Below, piece by piece: positions 34,208 to 45,069 of a DNA stretch of 64,000 bases; positions within the stretch are counted from its first letter, which is position 1; each line of letters begins with the position of its first letter. Origin of the DNA: Camellia lanceoleosa. Lineage: Eukaryota > Streptophyta > Magnoliopsida > Ericales > Theaceae. The notes under the pieces were generated by a model, which was given only the letters and a program-made list of their open reading frames with translations, was not told the DNA's origin and searched no databases. The stretch covers positions 125,679,752 through 125,743,751 of the forward strand of contig CM045762.1 of the NCBI GenBank assembly GCA_025200525.1. The letters are read 5' to 3'. Position numbers and translations under genes: made by a program.

Positions 34208-36988
34208 TGTAGACGCTCCATTTTGACCGCCTTTAAGACTTGGGCGCTTCATTTCGAACACTCAACGATGAAATGTTATACTGTGTAATCTTTCAAATCT
34301 TCAACAAAGGAATTCAGTTTTGAGTTTTAAACCCAAACCTTGTACCCCATTTAGACCAAAACCTGTTTTTCTAGCTTGATCACTCAAAAGGCGGCAAGAC
34401 CAAAAAATGGTCGGCATGCCACATTATTTGGGCCAGCCGTACATCCTCTTGGTCGGCCGGCCATGTTTAGCGCAGAAGATATTTCCACAACAGCAGGCTA
34501 CTCCCATGCACGGGATTTGGCCACCTGTCCAGTTTTTAAGATATTTTCGTTGGAAGGCGATTGATAATCTATAAATAAGACATCTCCCTTCAGAATTTGG
34601 GGTTACAGAATTGTTTTACAAGCTTAGAAGATTGATTCAAAGCAACTCTCCACCCTCTTGAATATAGATGCACTATAGATACACCATTGAAGCTCAAACT
34701 TGAAGCTTTTTGCTAAAGTTTTAATCTTATTTCAGATACTTAAGAGTGTTTGGATTGAAGTTTGTGAATCAAGAAGCTCTTCCTCTTTTCAAGAGGTTGA
34801 TCTTTGAACATTTTTCATTGCCTTTTCTTTTATCCTCTGATCTTCATCCTCTATTATAAATACTGAATTTCAAAGTATTTTTAGGCTTTAATATGTGATT
34901 TAAACCTTATTGAAGGTGGAAGGGTTAGCCACACCTCCATAGGCTTATCCATTAGTGATGTTCCCTTGGTGTTCTTTATGCTTTTGCTTATTTTTCTTCA
35001 ATTTCAGCACTGTTTTAGATAGTTTTGTATGAATATGGACATTATATATGTGCGTTTAAAGCTTTAAATAGTTAGTTTGATTCTTGTTTCTCTCTCTCTC
35101 TCTTCTTCAAAGTTGTTGTGAACTCTTTTCTAGTTCCATCTTTGAAGCATAGAAATGGATGTCTCATCCATATGCCATGAGTAGGAAGATGAGCTTACAA
35201 CAATTTTTTTTATTGCTTTCATTCATTTGCTTAGTCTTATTTTTCTTTTGCTTTGAAGCCATATGAAAGCTCTTTCATCGAAAGTATTTGAAACTCTCTT
35301 CTAGTTCCTTTTGAAGTATGGAAATGGATTTCAATCCATGTTCCATGAGTAGGAAGAAGAGTCTCTTTACTTTCCTCAATGATGTAATATCTTATTTGTA
35401 AGCTTTATTTTCAAGAATGGCTTTCTCTAAATCAATTCTCTCTAAATTTGAGTACTCACTTACTCTTATTTTCCATAAGATATATGTCATCTCTTTGAAT
35501 GCTTCATTTTCTTAATTTGCCTTAGCTTTGTATTCATTGATTTTCGTCATGTTGCTTCATTAATCATCATCTAAATTCCCTTGGAATGTTTGATGATTTG
35601 TGAAGCAAACCTACTTTTTCCTTTAAAATCTTTATGACAAGAGGGAACATGAAGGATGAATATGTTCTAGTTCTGTTGCAACAGGTTTTTCTCCAGAAGC
35701 AGTAGCCCGTTGGCCATAATCTTGTACAGCCGACCAGTTCATTAGGCCTGCCGACCACTTTGTTTGTACGACAATGGTAGTTTTTCAGCAAAATAGAGCA
35801 GATCCTAAACAAGGCAGGGTAGTTTCTGGCAGTAAACAGAGGGGGTTTCTGGAGGATGTTCTTGCTTGTGCGCACATGATTCCTCGCTTCTTGTTCAATT
35901 CCTTTAGACTAGTCACTTTGAGATTTATGTTTGTAATAATTAGTTAATTAGGACATTTAGACCCTCTTGTACGAGGGAAAATTTGTAATACTTGATGTAT
36001 GTCTTCCAACCTCTATTTCTTTCTCCCGTTTATTTACATACTTACTGCGGTTATACAAAACATCCTGTTTTTGTTTCATATCATTTCCATGCCTTATATC
36101 CATTTTTGCATGCATTAAGATTCGGTCATCATACTTGATGTCGTTATCATTTCCTACTTGATTATGTGTGCTACCTCATGCTTTGAGTTGATTCACATGT
36201 CATATTAGTAGCCGAATCTAGTAGTTGCATTTTTGTATGCATTGCATTAGTCATTTTGCATATTAGGATCATGCATTTTGTCTAACTATCTTCTTTTCTT
36301 TGGCTTGCCACAGGTGAGTACTAGGTGAGCATTTTTGCTTTAGCATATCATATGCGTCTTTGTTACCATGTCGAGCATATTGCCATGAGGATACTTGCTT
36401 ACTCAAAATATCTCTATGAATGCCTATGGATGAAGGCTATTGTGCTTAAATTGGAATGACTTTAATTGTTGTACGTATGAGCTCATTTTTCCTTTGAGTT
36501 GCACATATTCTAAACTCTTGCAAAATCACATGAAAATCAAAGCATTCCAAAGTAAGTGACGTGGTCTATACTCGTTTGCCTCACATAGTAATGTTAGTAT
36601 ATTAATAATCAGAACATGAGCATATAAGAGGCCGATCTTTGATTAGGTGAGTGGGGTGCTCAATTCATTACCTTGCCCTCTCATACCTAAGTTTTCGAAT
36701 CGAGACAACTTTGGTTATTACAGACAAGTAGCCTTGGCCATGAGTCACGGGTTCTTAATTTTCACAAAAATATTAGGTGGCGACTCTGAAATTTGGTAAT
36801 GTAGTCCATTTTTGGCATTTCTAGTGATTAATGGATTTTCTAAAAATTTGTCAGATTTGGACTCTCATTTGTTTTTTCTGTTTCACATTGCACTTATAAA
36901 ACCAGATTCAGAATCATGGGAGTCCGAACTGTAGGAAATCACATCCGAGTAGACTAATCCCTCCGAAGACCGTGAAAAACCAACTACA
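34208..36988 (+). mobile_element. Tat-lineage LTR C plus leader
   Basis: Starts TGTAGACGCTCC and ends ACTACA if the whole homologous block is the LTR, giving TGTAG...CTACA inverted termini, followed by CTAGG. Alternatively the LTR ends near 36766 (TTTTCACA) and TGGCGACTCTG (36779-36789) begins an internal region. LTR B shows the same continuation, which fits a third unit cut short. No coding sequence. Confidence 0.65.
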
Positions 36989-38898
36989 CTAGGCTTCGAG
37001 AGCCTCACGAGGGTTGACTTTCTAGCTAACATAGCAGTATTACCCTAAAAAGGGGTTTTTGCATTGGAGGCCGGTGATTTAATACGTGAATCTTTTGTTG
37101 TTGACCAATGTACTATTGGATGTTTAGACACTCTAATTATGTGTTGTATATGTATATATATTGTTTTTGTTTGGTTATCTTCCTGTGTTGGGGGCACGCA
37201 GTGAATCTCGAACTCTTTTTTATATATATGTAATAAGAAGTTGCTAATGGGATCGATGATCCTAGTGTTGTTGTATACCTTATGTTAATTTGTGAGATGG
37301 TTATTGATGGCCTGTGAACCTTGTTCGGTTTGGAAGTTATCTGTTGAGAACGGAACTTCCGTGGGTTATTGTGATTTGTGGGATTGTGTCGTGAGAGCCA
37401 AGTTATAAGGCTTAATTGTGTCGGGATTAATGAAGTATGAGACTTTTGGGTTTTGTAGAACTACCAGGTTACACGGTAATGTTTCGTGGGAATGTGAGAT
37501 TTGGATTTCAAGGTAGTGAGGAAGGTACTTATGTGTGTGGTTTAGTGTTTTGGTTCTATTGGTCAATGAGTTTGTTTTGATCCTATCAATCGTGTCAAGA
37601 GTAGTGTTTATGTTGTGGTTGTTATGATTTGGTATGGGTTTGTGGTATTATTAGATATTAGATGGAGTTTATGAATGTGAGGAGAATTTAGTGGTTAGAT
37701 GCTAGAGGTATTCCTTGGAAGAAAGTAAGGTTGTGTTCGCGGGTAACAAGTATGGCATTGGTGAAAATTCTTTCATGTCCAGAATTAGGTGATTACCATT
37801 GACCATATCGGTCTTATGTTTGAGAGGTGAGGGAGTATTTACCATGTAGGCATATGAGTGGTGGTTTCCTAAGAAATGATTGTGGTATGGCCAAATCTTG
37901 AGGAATCCGGTGAGATTCAACGAATATGAGGACTTGTGTGTGGAACTCCATCTTAGAGTAAGTGGTGTTGGGTAGCATGTTGGTGTTTTGTACAAAGTGT
38001 AAAGTTTTATCGAGTTGGTTAATTAGTTGGTTAATATCGAGGTTTGGTTAACAAGTAGTCACCTTGGGAATAACTTGGGCTGGTGTGCGAGGTTGTAAGG
38101 CTATGGGTGCATTAGAGTGGTTTGGCGAGCATTAAGTCTCGTATAAGTGGTTGTGAAGCTTGTGTGAAATTTGTCTTGAATTCGTGGAAAATCCTCCAGT
38201 TGGGGTAACGTATTATGAACTCTTTGTTTACGAGTACATTATGCCTCGTGTAGTTGATAATTTATGATGAGGGTTATGACATAATAGAATTGCAAGATTA
38301 TGGATTTTTCTTGTGCCTTGTTATGTTGATAGCACAATTGTGATTTCTATTAATTGTATTATAGAAATATTACGTTTATGTTGGTTGTGGGATCACTATA
38401 AGGGTAATGGGTGTTGTTGGGTGACAGTAGAGGTTCACCAATTGTTTTATGTAGAGAAACAAACTTGGAAAATGAAATTTTTCTTTGTGTTGTAGCCTTG
38501 AATGGCAATGTTGAACTGTAATGCCGTGAATTTAATCTAGGTGGTAATAAAGGATTTCGATTCGTGGTTTATTTGATTTAATAAAAGCTAAATCTAACAA
38601 ATTGTAATAATGTGAATGATTAGGTGTTTTGAGTAACACTTTATTTTGCTGTCAAAGGATGGTTACAAAATTTTAAGGTTTTACGTGGAAATTGAGAACG
38701 TATTTTGGTGGTGGGCAATGCAAGTTTGGGCATTTTTTTTTTTTTTAAAAAAAATTACATACAAGAGGGAGACTTTCAAAGAAAATGAGAAAATGTGGAA
38801 TTTTTTTTTTTTACATGGATGTGTTGCGAATAATGTCACATTTTGTGGTTGGTTCGCCTTGTGTTGCTATGTGCTCTTAATTTCGGGGACTAAATTTC
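36989..38898 (+). other. 3' internal region of outer chromovirus, decayed
   Basis: No pol domain is recognisable in any frame. Its 3' end (AATTTCGGGGACTAAATTTC, 38879-38898, then the purine tract) is the familiar chromovirus pol end directly upstream of the LTR. The polymerase region between the gag (ending 12215) and this stretch is therefore mostly lost or decayed beyond recognition. Confidence 0.5.
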
Positions 38899-38912
38899 CT
38901 AAGGTGGGGAGG
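38899..38912 (+). other. Polypurine tract of outer chromovirus
   Basis: CTAAGGTGGGGAGG lies immediately before the right LTR (TGTAGCATTTG at 38914), in the position and composition expected. Confidence 0.65.
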
Positions 38913-39408
38913 TTGTAGCATTTGTGTCCTTTAATTTATTGAAAAGTGTATTTAATTCCTTTAATTTCATTTTAGGAGTCTTTGGAGTTGTTGTATCTAG
39001 GTGTGGAGGAGTACAATTCGATTTAGACTTGTTAAGATTGTTCGTTCATGCTTGTTTTCGTTGAAAAGTTCTTTGGGAACTTGGAAAATTTTCTCTGGTG
39101 TCGATACCACGTTGCTGCCTTGCTCTTAGTGTCTCTGTTGGTTTATAGGGTCAACACCATGGGTTCCATCTACTGTTGTGTTCTGGGTGTTGCTACTGAA
39201 ATATAGGGTCGACGCCACTGGTTCCTATGGTCGACCCTTAATGCGACACACATTAGTGTCTCATCATTTTCTTCTTGAGGGTCAACACCATTGTCTTGAG
39301 GGTCGACCCTTGTGATTAAATTTCAAATTTTTTGGTATGGTTTGAGCCCTACTTTTTAGGGGTTTTGACTTATTCTTTTAATTGACTTTAGGGCCATTAT
39401 TCTGCTAC

Positions 39409-39416
39409 TATAAATA
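39409..39416 (+). promoter_or_regulatory. TATA box, right LTR
   Basis: TATAAATA followed by GACTCC, the counterpart of 8643-8650, with the CT-rich leader downstream. Confidence 0.55.
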
Positions 39417-40125
39417 GACTCCAAACATACTTTCTTATTATTTCTTTTCTCTCTCTTTCTCTTTTTCATCTCTGCACCGTGAGTCTCATTTCTCTCTCTT
39501 TCTCTTTTTCATCTCTACACCGTGAGTCTCATTTCTCTCTCTCTAAACTCAACTTTTTCACTTAGATCGTTAGATCTACTCACCTAGAGCTATCTTTTCA
39601 CCTTGGTCCTTTGAGAAAGATTGTAGATCTCATCAAGGGCTTCCTTTTGATCCAAGTAGTTCATGGTTTCATCGCCGGTGATTTTTGGATTGTCTCCTAT
39701 TCGCTTCAAGAAGTAGGGATTTCTTTGCTCATTTTCAATACCTCGTCTATAGATAGACATGTGGTAGATTTTATTGCATAAAAACCATATTCATTACAGA
39801 TTTCTTTGAAAGTCATGGAAAGGGATCTACGATTTGATATTGGTGATTGAAGTTGTTGAGTTGGTTGTTGCTTGGGTTAATTGGGAAGTAGTTTAACATG
39901 TTTATGTTGAGAGGAAGGAAAGCCCTAACTTAATATTGTTAACTTAATGGATTTAAAAGGGAGGATGTTTAATAATCTTCTGTATTTTATTAATATGGGT
40001 TGTGTACTTGTGCTAATATCTAAAAAGGAGAAGTAACCATGGTATTGAATTGTTTGGATTAATCATGTTGAGTGGGGTTGCGTTGTGCCTCTGGCATTAA
40101 AGATGTGGTTTTTAATTAAATGAAG

Positions 40126-41510
40126 GGGGTGTTTTGTTTAGCTTTTTTGGACCAACATATAGCTTTTAGCTTTGAAAAAGTAATTTTGAACTGTTTGTTT
40201 CAGCTTTGAAAAAACTGCTTCTGCTTCTAAGAGGCTTTTTGGGAGGAAAATAAGCTGAGAATCGGAAGCTGCTCCAGGCAGCTTCCGCAATTGAGATTAT
40301 GTGGAGGGGTGTGCAATTACTTAAATGCCCTTCACAATTTTCAGTTATTACAAGTGTGCTATGTATATAAACAAAAACACTCATTCTCTCTCTCTCTCTC
40401 GCACGAACAAGAGAGGTGGTTTCCAGCACCAGAGCTCTCTCTCTCTCTCTCTCTCTGGTGTTCTCCAATCGCTCACAGTGAGCGATCTGAACCAAAGCTT
40501 AAACCCTAACCATTGCGATCTCTCTTTTTGCAATCGCTCATAGTGATGATCGTGATGTCTTTCTTCTGCAATCTCTCTTCGCGATTAATCTGAAACCCTA
40601 GTGCCACCAGTGATGATCTCAACCCGTAGCTTGACGGTGACGATCGTGATCTCTTGTCTCTCTCTCTTCTACAATATCTTCTCTCTTTCTCTCTTCTGTG
40701 ATCTCATACTAATTGCAATTATGGCTAGGGTTTGACGATCGACGGCTGCTAGCAGTGGAATGAAGAGAAAGAGAAAAAAGGGCTATCGGTAGTGGGAGTA
40801 TAAGGAGAAAAAGAAAGAGGGAGTTGCCGACAACTGCCGACGGTGCGAGTAGGAGAATGAGAAGAAGGGAGCTGCCGTAAGCTGCTGGCGGTGGGATTAG
40901 GGTTTGTAATTAAAACAAATTAATAAATTAAAAAATGATTTTAAGGGCAAACTTCCATTAATGAATATTAATTGCAATATTAATTGGTATTTATGTAATG
41001 AAAAAAAATAATATTAATGGATAATTGGTATTTAATGAATAATTTTTATAATAAATTATTTAATTTTTATATAAGGGCAAACTTCCATTAACAATTTTTA
41101 TATTATTAATTGGTATTGTGTAATGAAAAAAAAAATTAATAAAAAAAAATGCAATTTCCTTCCACTAATGAAAATAAATTAAACAAAATTAACAAAGAAA
41201 AAAAAAAGAAAGAAAGAAATAAGAGAAAAGAAAATAAGGAGAAAAAGAAAAGAAAATAAAATAAAATGAAGAAAAAGGAAAAAATGTATTATAAATGAAA
41301 TCACAAATTTTGTATCTTATAAGGGCAAAAAGGATAGTACACAGTAAAAAGCTATTTTACAGCTTATTCAACCAAACACTACTCTGCTGATTAAATCTAT
41401 AAACTCACAGTTGCACCAAATAGGTTAACAGCTTATGTTTAAAGTTATAATCTATAATCTGTTAAGCCATAATCTATAATCACTTTCCCACAGTTACGCC
41501 AAAAGGGGCC
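40126..41510. mobile_element. Unclassified 1.4-kb insertion in LTR
   Basis: Absent from the left LTR, where TTAATTAAATGAAG runs straight into AGAGTGAATTTTT (about 9311-9336). The insert begins GGGGTGTTTTGTTTAGC, ends CGCCAAAAGGGGCC, and has GAAG on both sides. It contains a leader-like block (TATATAAAC near 40366, CT repeats 40385-40455, then GATC-rich sequence to 40910) and an AT-rich right half. Non-coding: the Ser/Leu-rich frames come from the CT repeats. Probably a non-autonomous DNA element. The superfamily is not clear. Confidence 0.7.
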
Positions 41511-42462
41511 GAAGAGAATGAATTTTTAGAAAATGATTAGAGTAGTATGGATTGGAAAATAAGGAAAATTGGTTTTTGGAAAAAGAATGAAATCATAACC
41601 CTTCATAAATTAATATTGAACTTGAGGTTGGATTTTGAAACCTTTACATATTATTGTTATTGGACTTAAGGTCTCGTGAGAATTGGATTGTTGTCTTACA
41701 TGTATTTAATACATATGCTCAGAGGTTTTGTCCTTGGTTAACGGTGTAGGATGGTATTGTTGTGTTGAATAATATGTGGTACACTTGTGTTATTATGCAT
41801 TCTAGTATGTTGAGATCGTTGCGATTGGAGAATTGGTTGCGCTTAGAATGAGAGGTATCAGTACCTTCCACCTAGTGCCTGGAGAACTTGGCAGAGGTAT
41901 TATTACCTTCTAGCCAATGTCTGGTAAATTAGCAAAGGTACCATTACCATCCAGCTTGTGTCTGGTAAATTGGCATTTCGTTATGGAAATATATATCCTT
42001 AGCTTACTATGCTTAAAGCAGGTAGAGCATTGTTTCGTTTCTCATTTTGTCTCGGTGTATCCTTGGATATCATGAGTAGGTGATGGTTATAGTTGGGTGA
42101 GGCCGGGTTGTTTTATGTGATAATGTAGTAATCATTGTACATGTATTGATTTCGTATTCGTGTTAGGACATATATGTATGTTCATAAGTGCATTGGATGA
42201 GTCGTTGGAAGTGTTTCTTGACCACGGACTTAGGGCCAAGGGAATGTGATGAATGTATTAGAAGTGAACATATGTTTTGTATTGGGCATAAATAATGAGA
42301 AGTAATCAGGTTTTGTGAAATTATTTTTAAAACAACAAGTTGTGATGCGTTATTTATAAATGAGGAATGAGAAAGAAAAGTGAATTGTTTGTGTTGTTGG
42401 ATAAATTGAATGATTTTGAGAAAAGTACCAGTATAAGTATATTTTTAGTATAAACCGTCACA

Positions 42463-42848
42463 CACTACAAAAAATTAAGGTTTTAGAGACCAAAATTTAG
42501 GGACAATTATTTTTAGGGAGCAAATATTTTTGTTGCGAAAAGTGTCGTCATTATATTTTTAGTAATGAAAATTGGACATTAGTGATGAATTATTATCATT
42601 TTGGAACCAAATTTTTTTCTCAAAAAATAAAAAATTTTGAGACCAAATTATTTTGTCCCTAAAAGTCTATTTATTAGTGACATTTTCAAAATTTTGTCGC
42701 TAAAAGCCTTGTTTTTGACTTTTCGGGACGACCTTTTAGCGACTATCCTCATGACGATAGAAATTGATTTTTAAATGTCTTTTGCAATAAAATTTTCACT
42801 GTTAAAGATCAAAAAAATTTGTCTCTAAAACTCTTATATGTTATAGTG
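42463..42848. mobile_element. CACTA-type MITE
   Basis: 386 bp. It starts CACTACAAAAAATTAAGG and ends TATGTTATAGTG (reversed CACTATAACATA), with 3-bp TSD ACA (42460-42462, 42849-42851). The left LTR has the empty site (CATTACATTATGTATATGAC, 10306 on). The body repeats 'ttagtgacgaaaa'-like palindromes typical of CACTA MITEs. No coding sequence. Confidence 0.92.
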
Positions 42849-43281
42849 ACATTATGTATATGATATGATATAAAGAATTCATGATCATAGCTATCTATAT
42901 GTTGTTATTGTTTAGGATCATGTTGGAATCTCTACTGGACTTTATGTTCATCCCACGTTGCTAATTCTTTTCAGGTGATGCTAAGAAGTGTTTCAAGATC
43001 GAGGATCATCCTTAATTGTTGGCCACAGGGCCTTTTATTTGTTGGCGGAATGTCATTGATGTAAAAGGGTTAAAGCCTTTCTTTTAATTTAAAAAATGTA
43101 AGCCTCTAGGCAATTTATTTAATTATAACTTATGTTGCATTCATATTGTGTTCGAATGAGAAAATCTTATTCATGTGTTCATGTTAACGTAAAGAGTTTT
43201 CGCATGTTATCTCTGAAATTGAATCTATAATAATGTTTTGGTAATAGAATCCGAGTAACAAAAAGCGGGGCGTTTTTGTAC

Positions 43282-43591
43282 CTTCGTGTAAATATTTATT
43301 GTACAAGCCTTGGGCTTTATATGTATTGAGTTTAACTGATTTTGTTGCATTCAAGTATCAATTTGGAAAGATGTAGCCATTAGGGCATAAACTTATTCAT
43401 ACTTTCTTTTGTTTCATGTGATTACCATATGTCATATGCTATAGATTTAGGATTTATGATTTATGAATGTATACATGCATATGCCATCTTTTATACGATA
43501 AAAGAGAATCAATGAAAGGTTAATATTGTATAAACCTCTTTTTTTCCATTGAATATTATGAGGAGGGTTAATATTATTTTGGTGCGTTGCA
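43282..43591 (+). mobile_element. Solo LTR copy 3, right fragment
   Basis: From about 43287 homologous to the 3' part of solo LTR copy 1 (from about 2316: 'ttattgtacaagccttgggc', 'ggaaagatgtagccattagg', 'tatgctatagatttaggat'). It ends GGTGCGTTGCA at 43591 and is followed by GTTTT, matching 7826-7830. Confidence 0.75.
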
Positions 43592-43595
43592 GTTT

Positions 43596-43600
<5 letters not shown>

Positions 43601-43647
<47 letters not shown>

Positions 43648-43660
43648 TGTGTGTGTGTGT
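43601..43660. repeat. (GT)n microsatellite
   Basis: About 30 GT units with one interruption (AT near 43641). It generates Cys/Val and His/Thr repeat frames that are not genes. Confidence 0.95.
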
Positions 43661-44307
43661 TTTTAGAGATTATTTCATTTTTATCCCTATACTTTGTCAC
43701 GATTTTCAATGACCCCCCAAACTACTCTTATTTTCATGCGTGCCCCTATCCTATTTAAGTTACTATCAATTGTGCCTCTACCGTCAGATTTGAAATGGAA
43801 AAAGTTAAAAAAAATTACATTTTGGCCCCAAATTTCAAAAGAAAGATGCAGACCTACCCTTTCTTACTAGCAAACCATTACCAGCAACCACCACTTAAAG
43901 CCTTTCTATTTCCTTCGTCATAACTTTGTTTTGCCTCATTTTTATGTCATTGGATTCAACTCACTGTTTAATTTTTGTATCATATCTCACACATCTCGTT
44001 CTTTCTCTTTTTGCATGCTATCAGAGCTCTGAAAGTTGATAGAAAAAAAAAAAAAAAACTTTTCTTCTCGTTTTCGACTTTTCTTCAAGCCATCTTTCGG
44101 ACTTTATATCTTTCACGATTCTTGACAGTTTTATTTTATTATTTTGCCATTCTCTTCACCTCACTTCTTACTTTGCCCTACACTACTCGCTTTCTTACTT
44201 CTTCGTGTAATGGGCGGTTTTGGTATGCCGAAAGTTGTCTGAAAACTAATTTTTAAAATTTCAAAACATTCATCTTTTTTTATTTCTTCTCTATCTTCCT
44301 CATTCTT

Positions 44308-44343
44308 CTTCTTCTTCTTCTTCTTCTTCTTCTTCTTCTTCTT
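44308..44343. repeat. (CTT)n microsatellite
   Basis: About twelve CTT units inside the left arm. The corresponding place in the right arm (about 45225) is short, so the repeat expanded after the arms separated. Confidence 0.9.
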
Positions 44344-44772
44344 TGTCTTCTTCACTTATAACATGATGTGGAACATGGTTCTAAATGGTAATGGAACTGG
44401 TGATGGCGGTGGTGGTGGGAATGGAATTCGGTGGTGGTGAAGTTGGTGGTTCATGTAGTGATCTTCTTCTTCTTTTTTTTCTTCAATTATATATGTACAT
44501 ATCATCTTTCCTACTGGAATTTTCTCAGTCCATTTGAATGGAACACCATGCCCATTCAGACTTGGATCGTAAATGTGATGCAAACATCAACTGTTTTGCC
44601 AAGAACAAAAGAAATTTGTATTGCTAAGAAAAATCTCATAGCAAATAGCTGATTTTGTATTAAAAGAAAGGTTTTGTTGTTATAACCATTGATGTTGAGT
44701 TACAAATTAATGAGCACCGATTAATTTCTCTATTTGCTATGACTGCTATATCATAATATGAATCTAAACATG

Positions 44773-45069
44773 TCAAATAAGAGTTTTTCTCTCAGTTGAA
44801 TATCCTCTAGGCTCTCTCTCCGAAATTACACCTATTTTCAATGCAGCACCATACACATTACAAGCACTCAACCACCAGCCTTGTCGATTGAACTCATTAA
44901 TCAAAATGTTGAAAGAAATCTTTGTGGGGACTGAACTTCCTCGACCCATGAGGACTAATATTGACAATGCCGCCTCCACTTTTCCCACGACACAAAGTGC
45001 TTGAATGATATTGTTGAAAGTGATATTCTTCGGGGAATATGCAATCTCGACCATCAACTTCACCACCAC
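44773..45069 (-). pseudogene. Captured PPR-protein fragment
   Basis: A 98-residue frame with two consecutive 35-residue PPR motifs: residues 16-50 (ITFNNIIQALCVVGKVEAAL...) and 51-85 (ISFNILINEFNRQG...). PPR proteins bind RNA in organelles, but a two-repeat piece without targeting sequence is not a working protein. It sits in the core of the Mutator-like element and is almost certainly a captured gene fragment. The last 13 residues diverge from the PPR pattern, consistent with intron or element sequence. A short neighbouring frame (44356-44583, minus) with 'DPSLNGHGVPFKWTEK' could be another captured piece but I do not recognise it. Confidence 0.75.

Larger units (their letters stand above)
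12222..36988 (+). mobile_element. Tat-lineage composite, three LTR units in tandem
   Basis: Three LTR beginnings of one family occur in the same orientation: A at 12222 (TGTAAACACC), B at 26476 (TGCAGACACC) and C at 34208 (TGTAGACGCT). Between A and B lie gag, a polymerase trace and a nested chromovirus. Between B and C lies a 3.1-kb non-coding internal region. Before both B and C there is the same conserved ~45-bp motif (26214-26259, 34027-34070). The composite is flanked by CTAAG (12217-12221) and CTAGG (36989-36993), a 4/5 match. This looks like an array made by recombination between LTRs, with pol largely deleted. The right boundary is uncertain. Confidence 0.6.
38914..43281 (+). mobile_element. 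3' LTR of outer chromovirus, with two inserts
   Basis: Homologous to 8113-10750. Without its inserts (about 40126-41510 and 42463-42848) it is about 2.6 kb. The TATA box is at 39409-39416. A ~52-bp piece of the CT-rich leader is tandemly duplicated here (about 39438-39541) but single in the left LTR. It ends near 43281 and is followed by CTTCG, versus ATTCG before the left LTR. Confidence 0.8.

Noticed and set aside
40166..40543. Three frames rich in Ser/Leu or Arg/Glu
   Set aside because: They arise from CT/GA repeats in the 1.4-kb insertion and have no domain.
43509..43758. Reading frames of repeated His/Thr or Cys/Val
   Set aside because: Produced by the (GT)n microsatellite on both strands.
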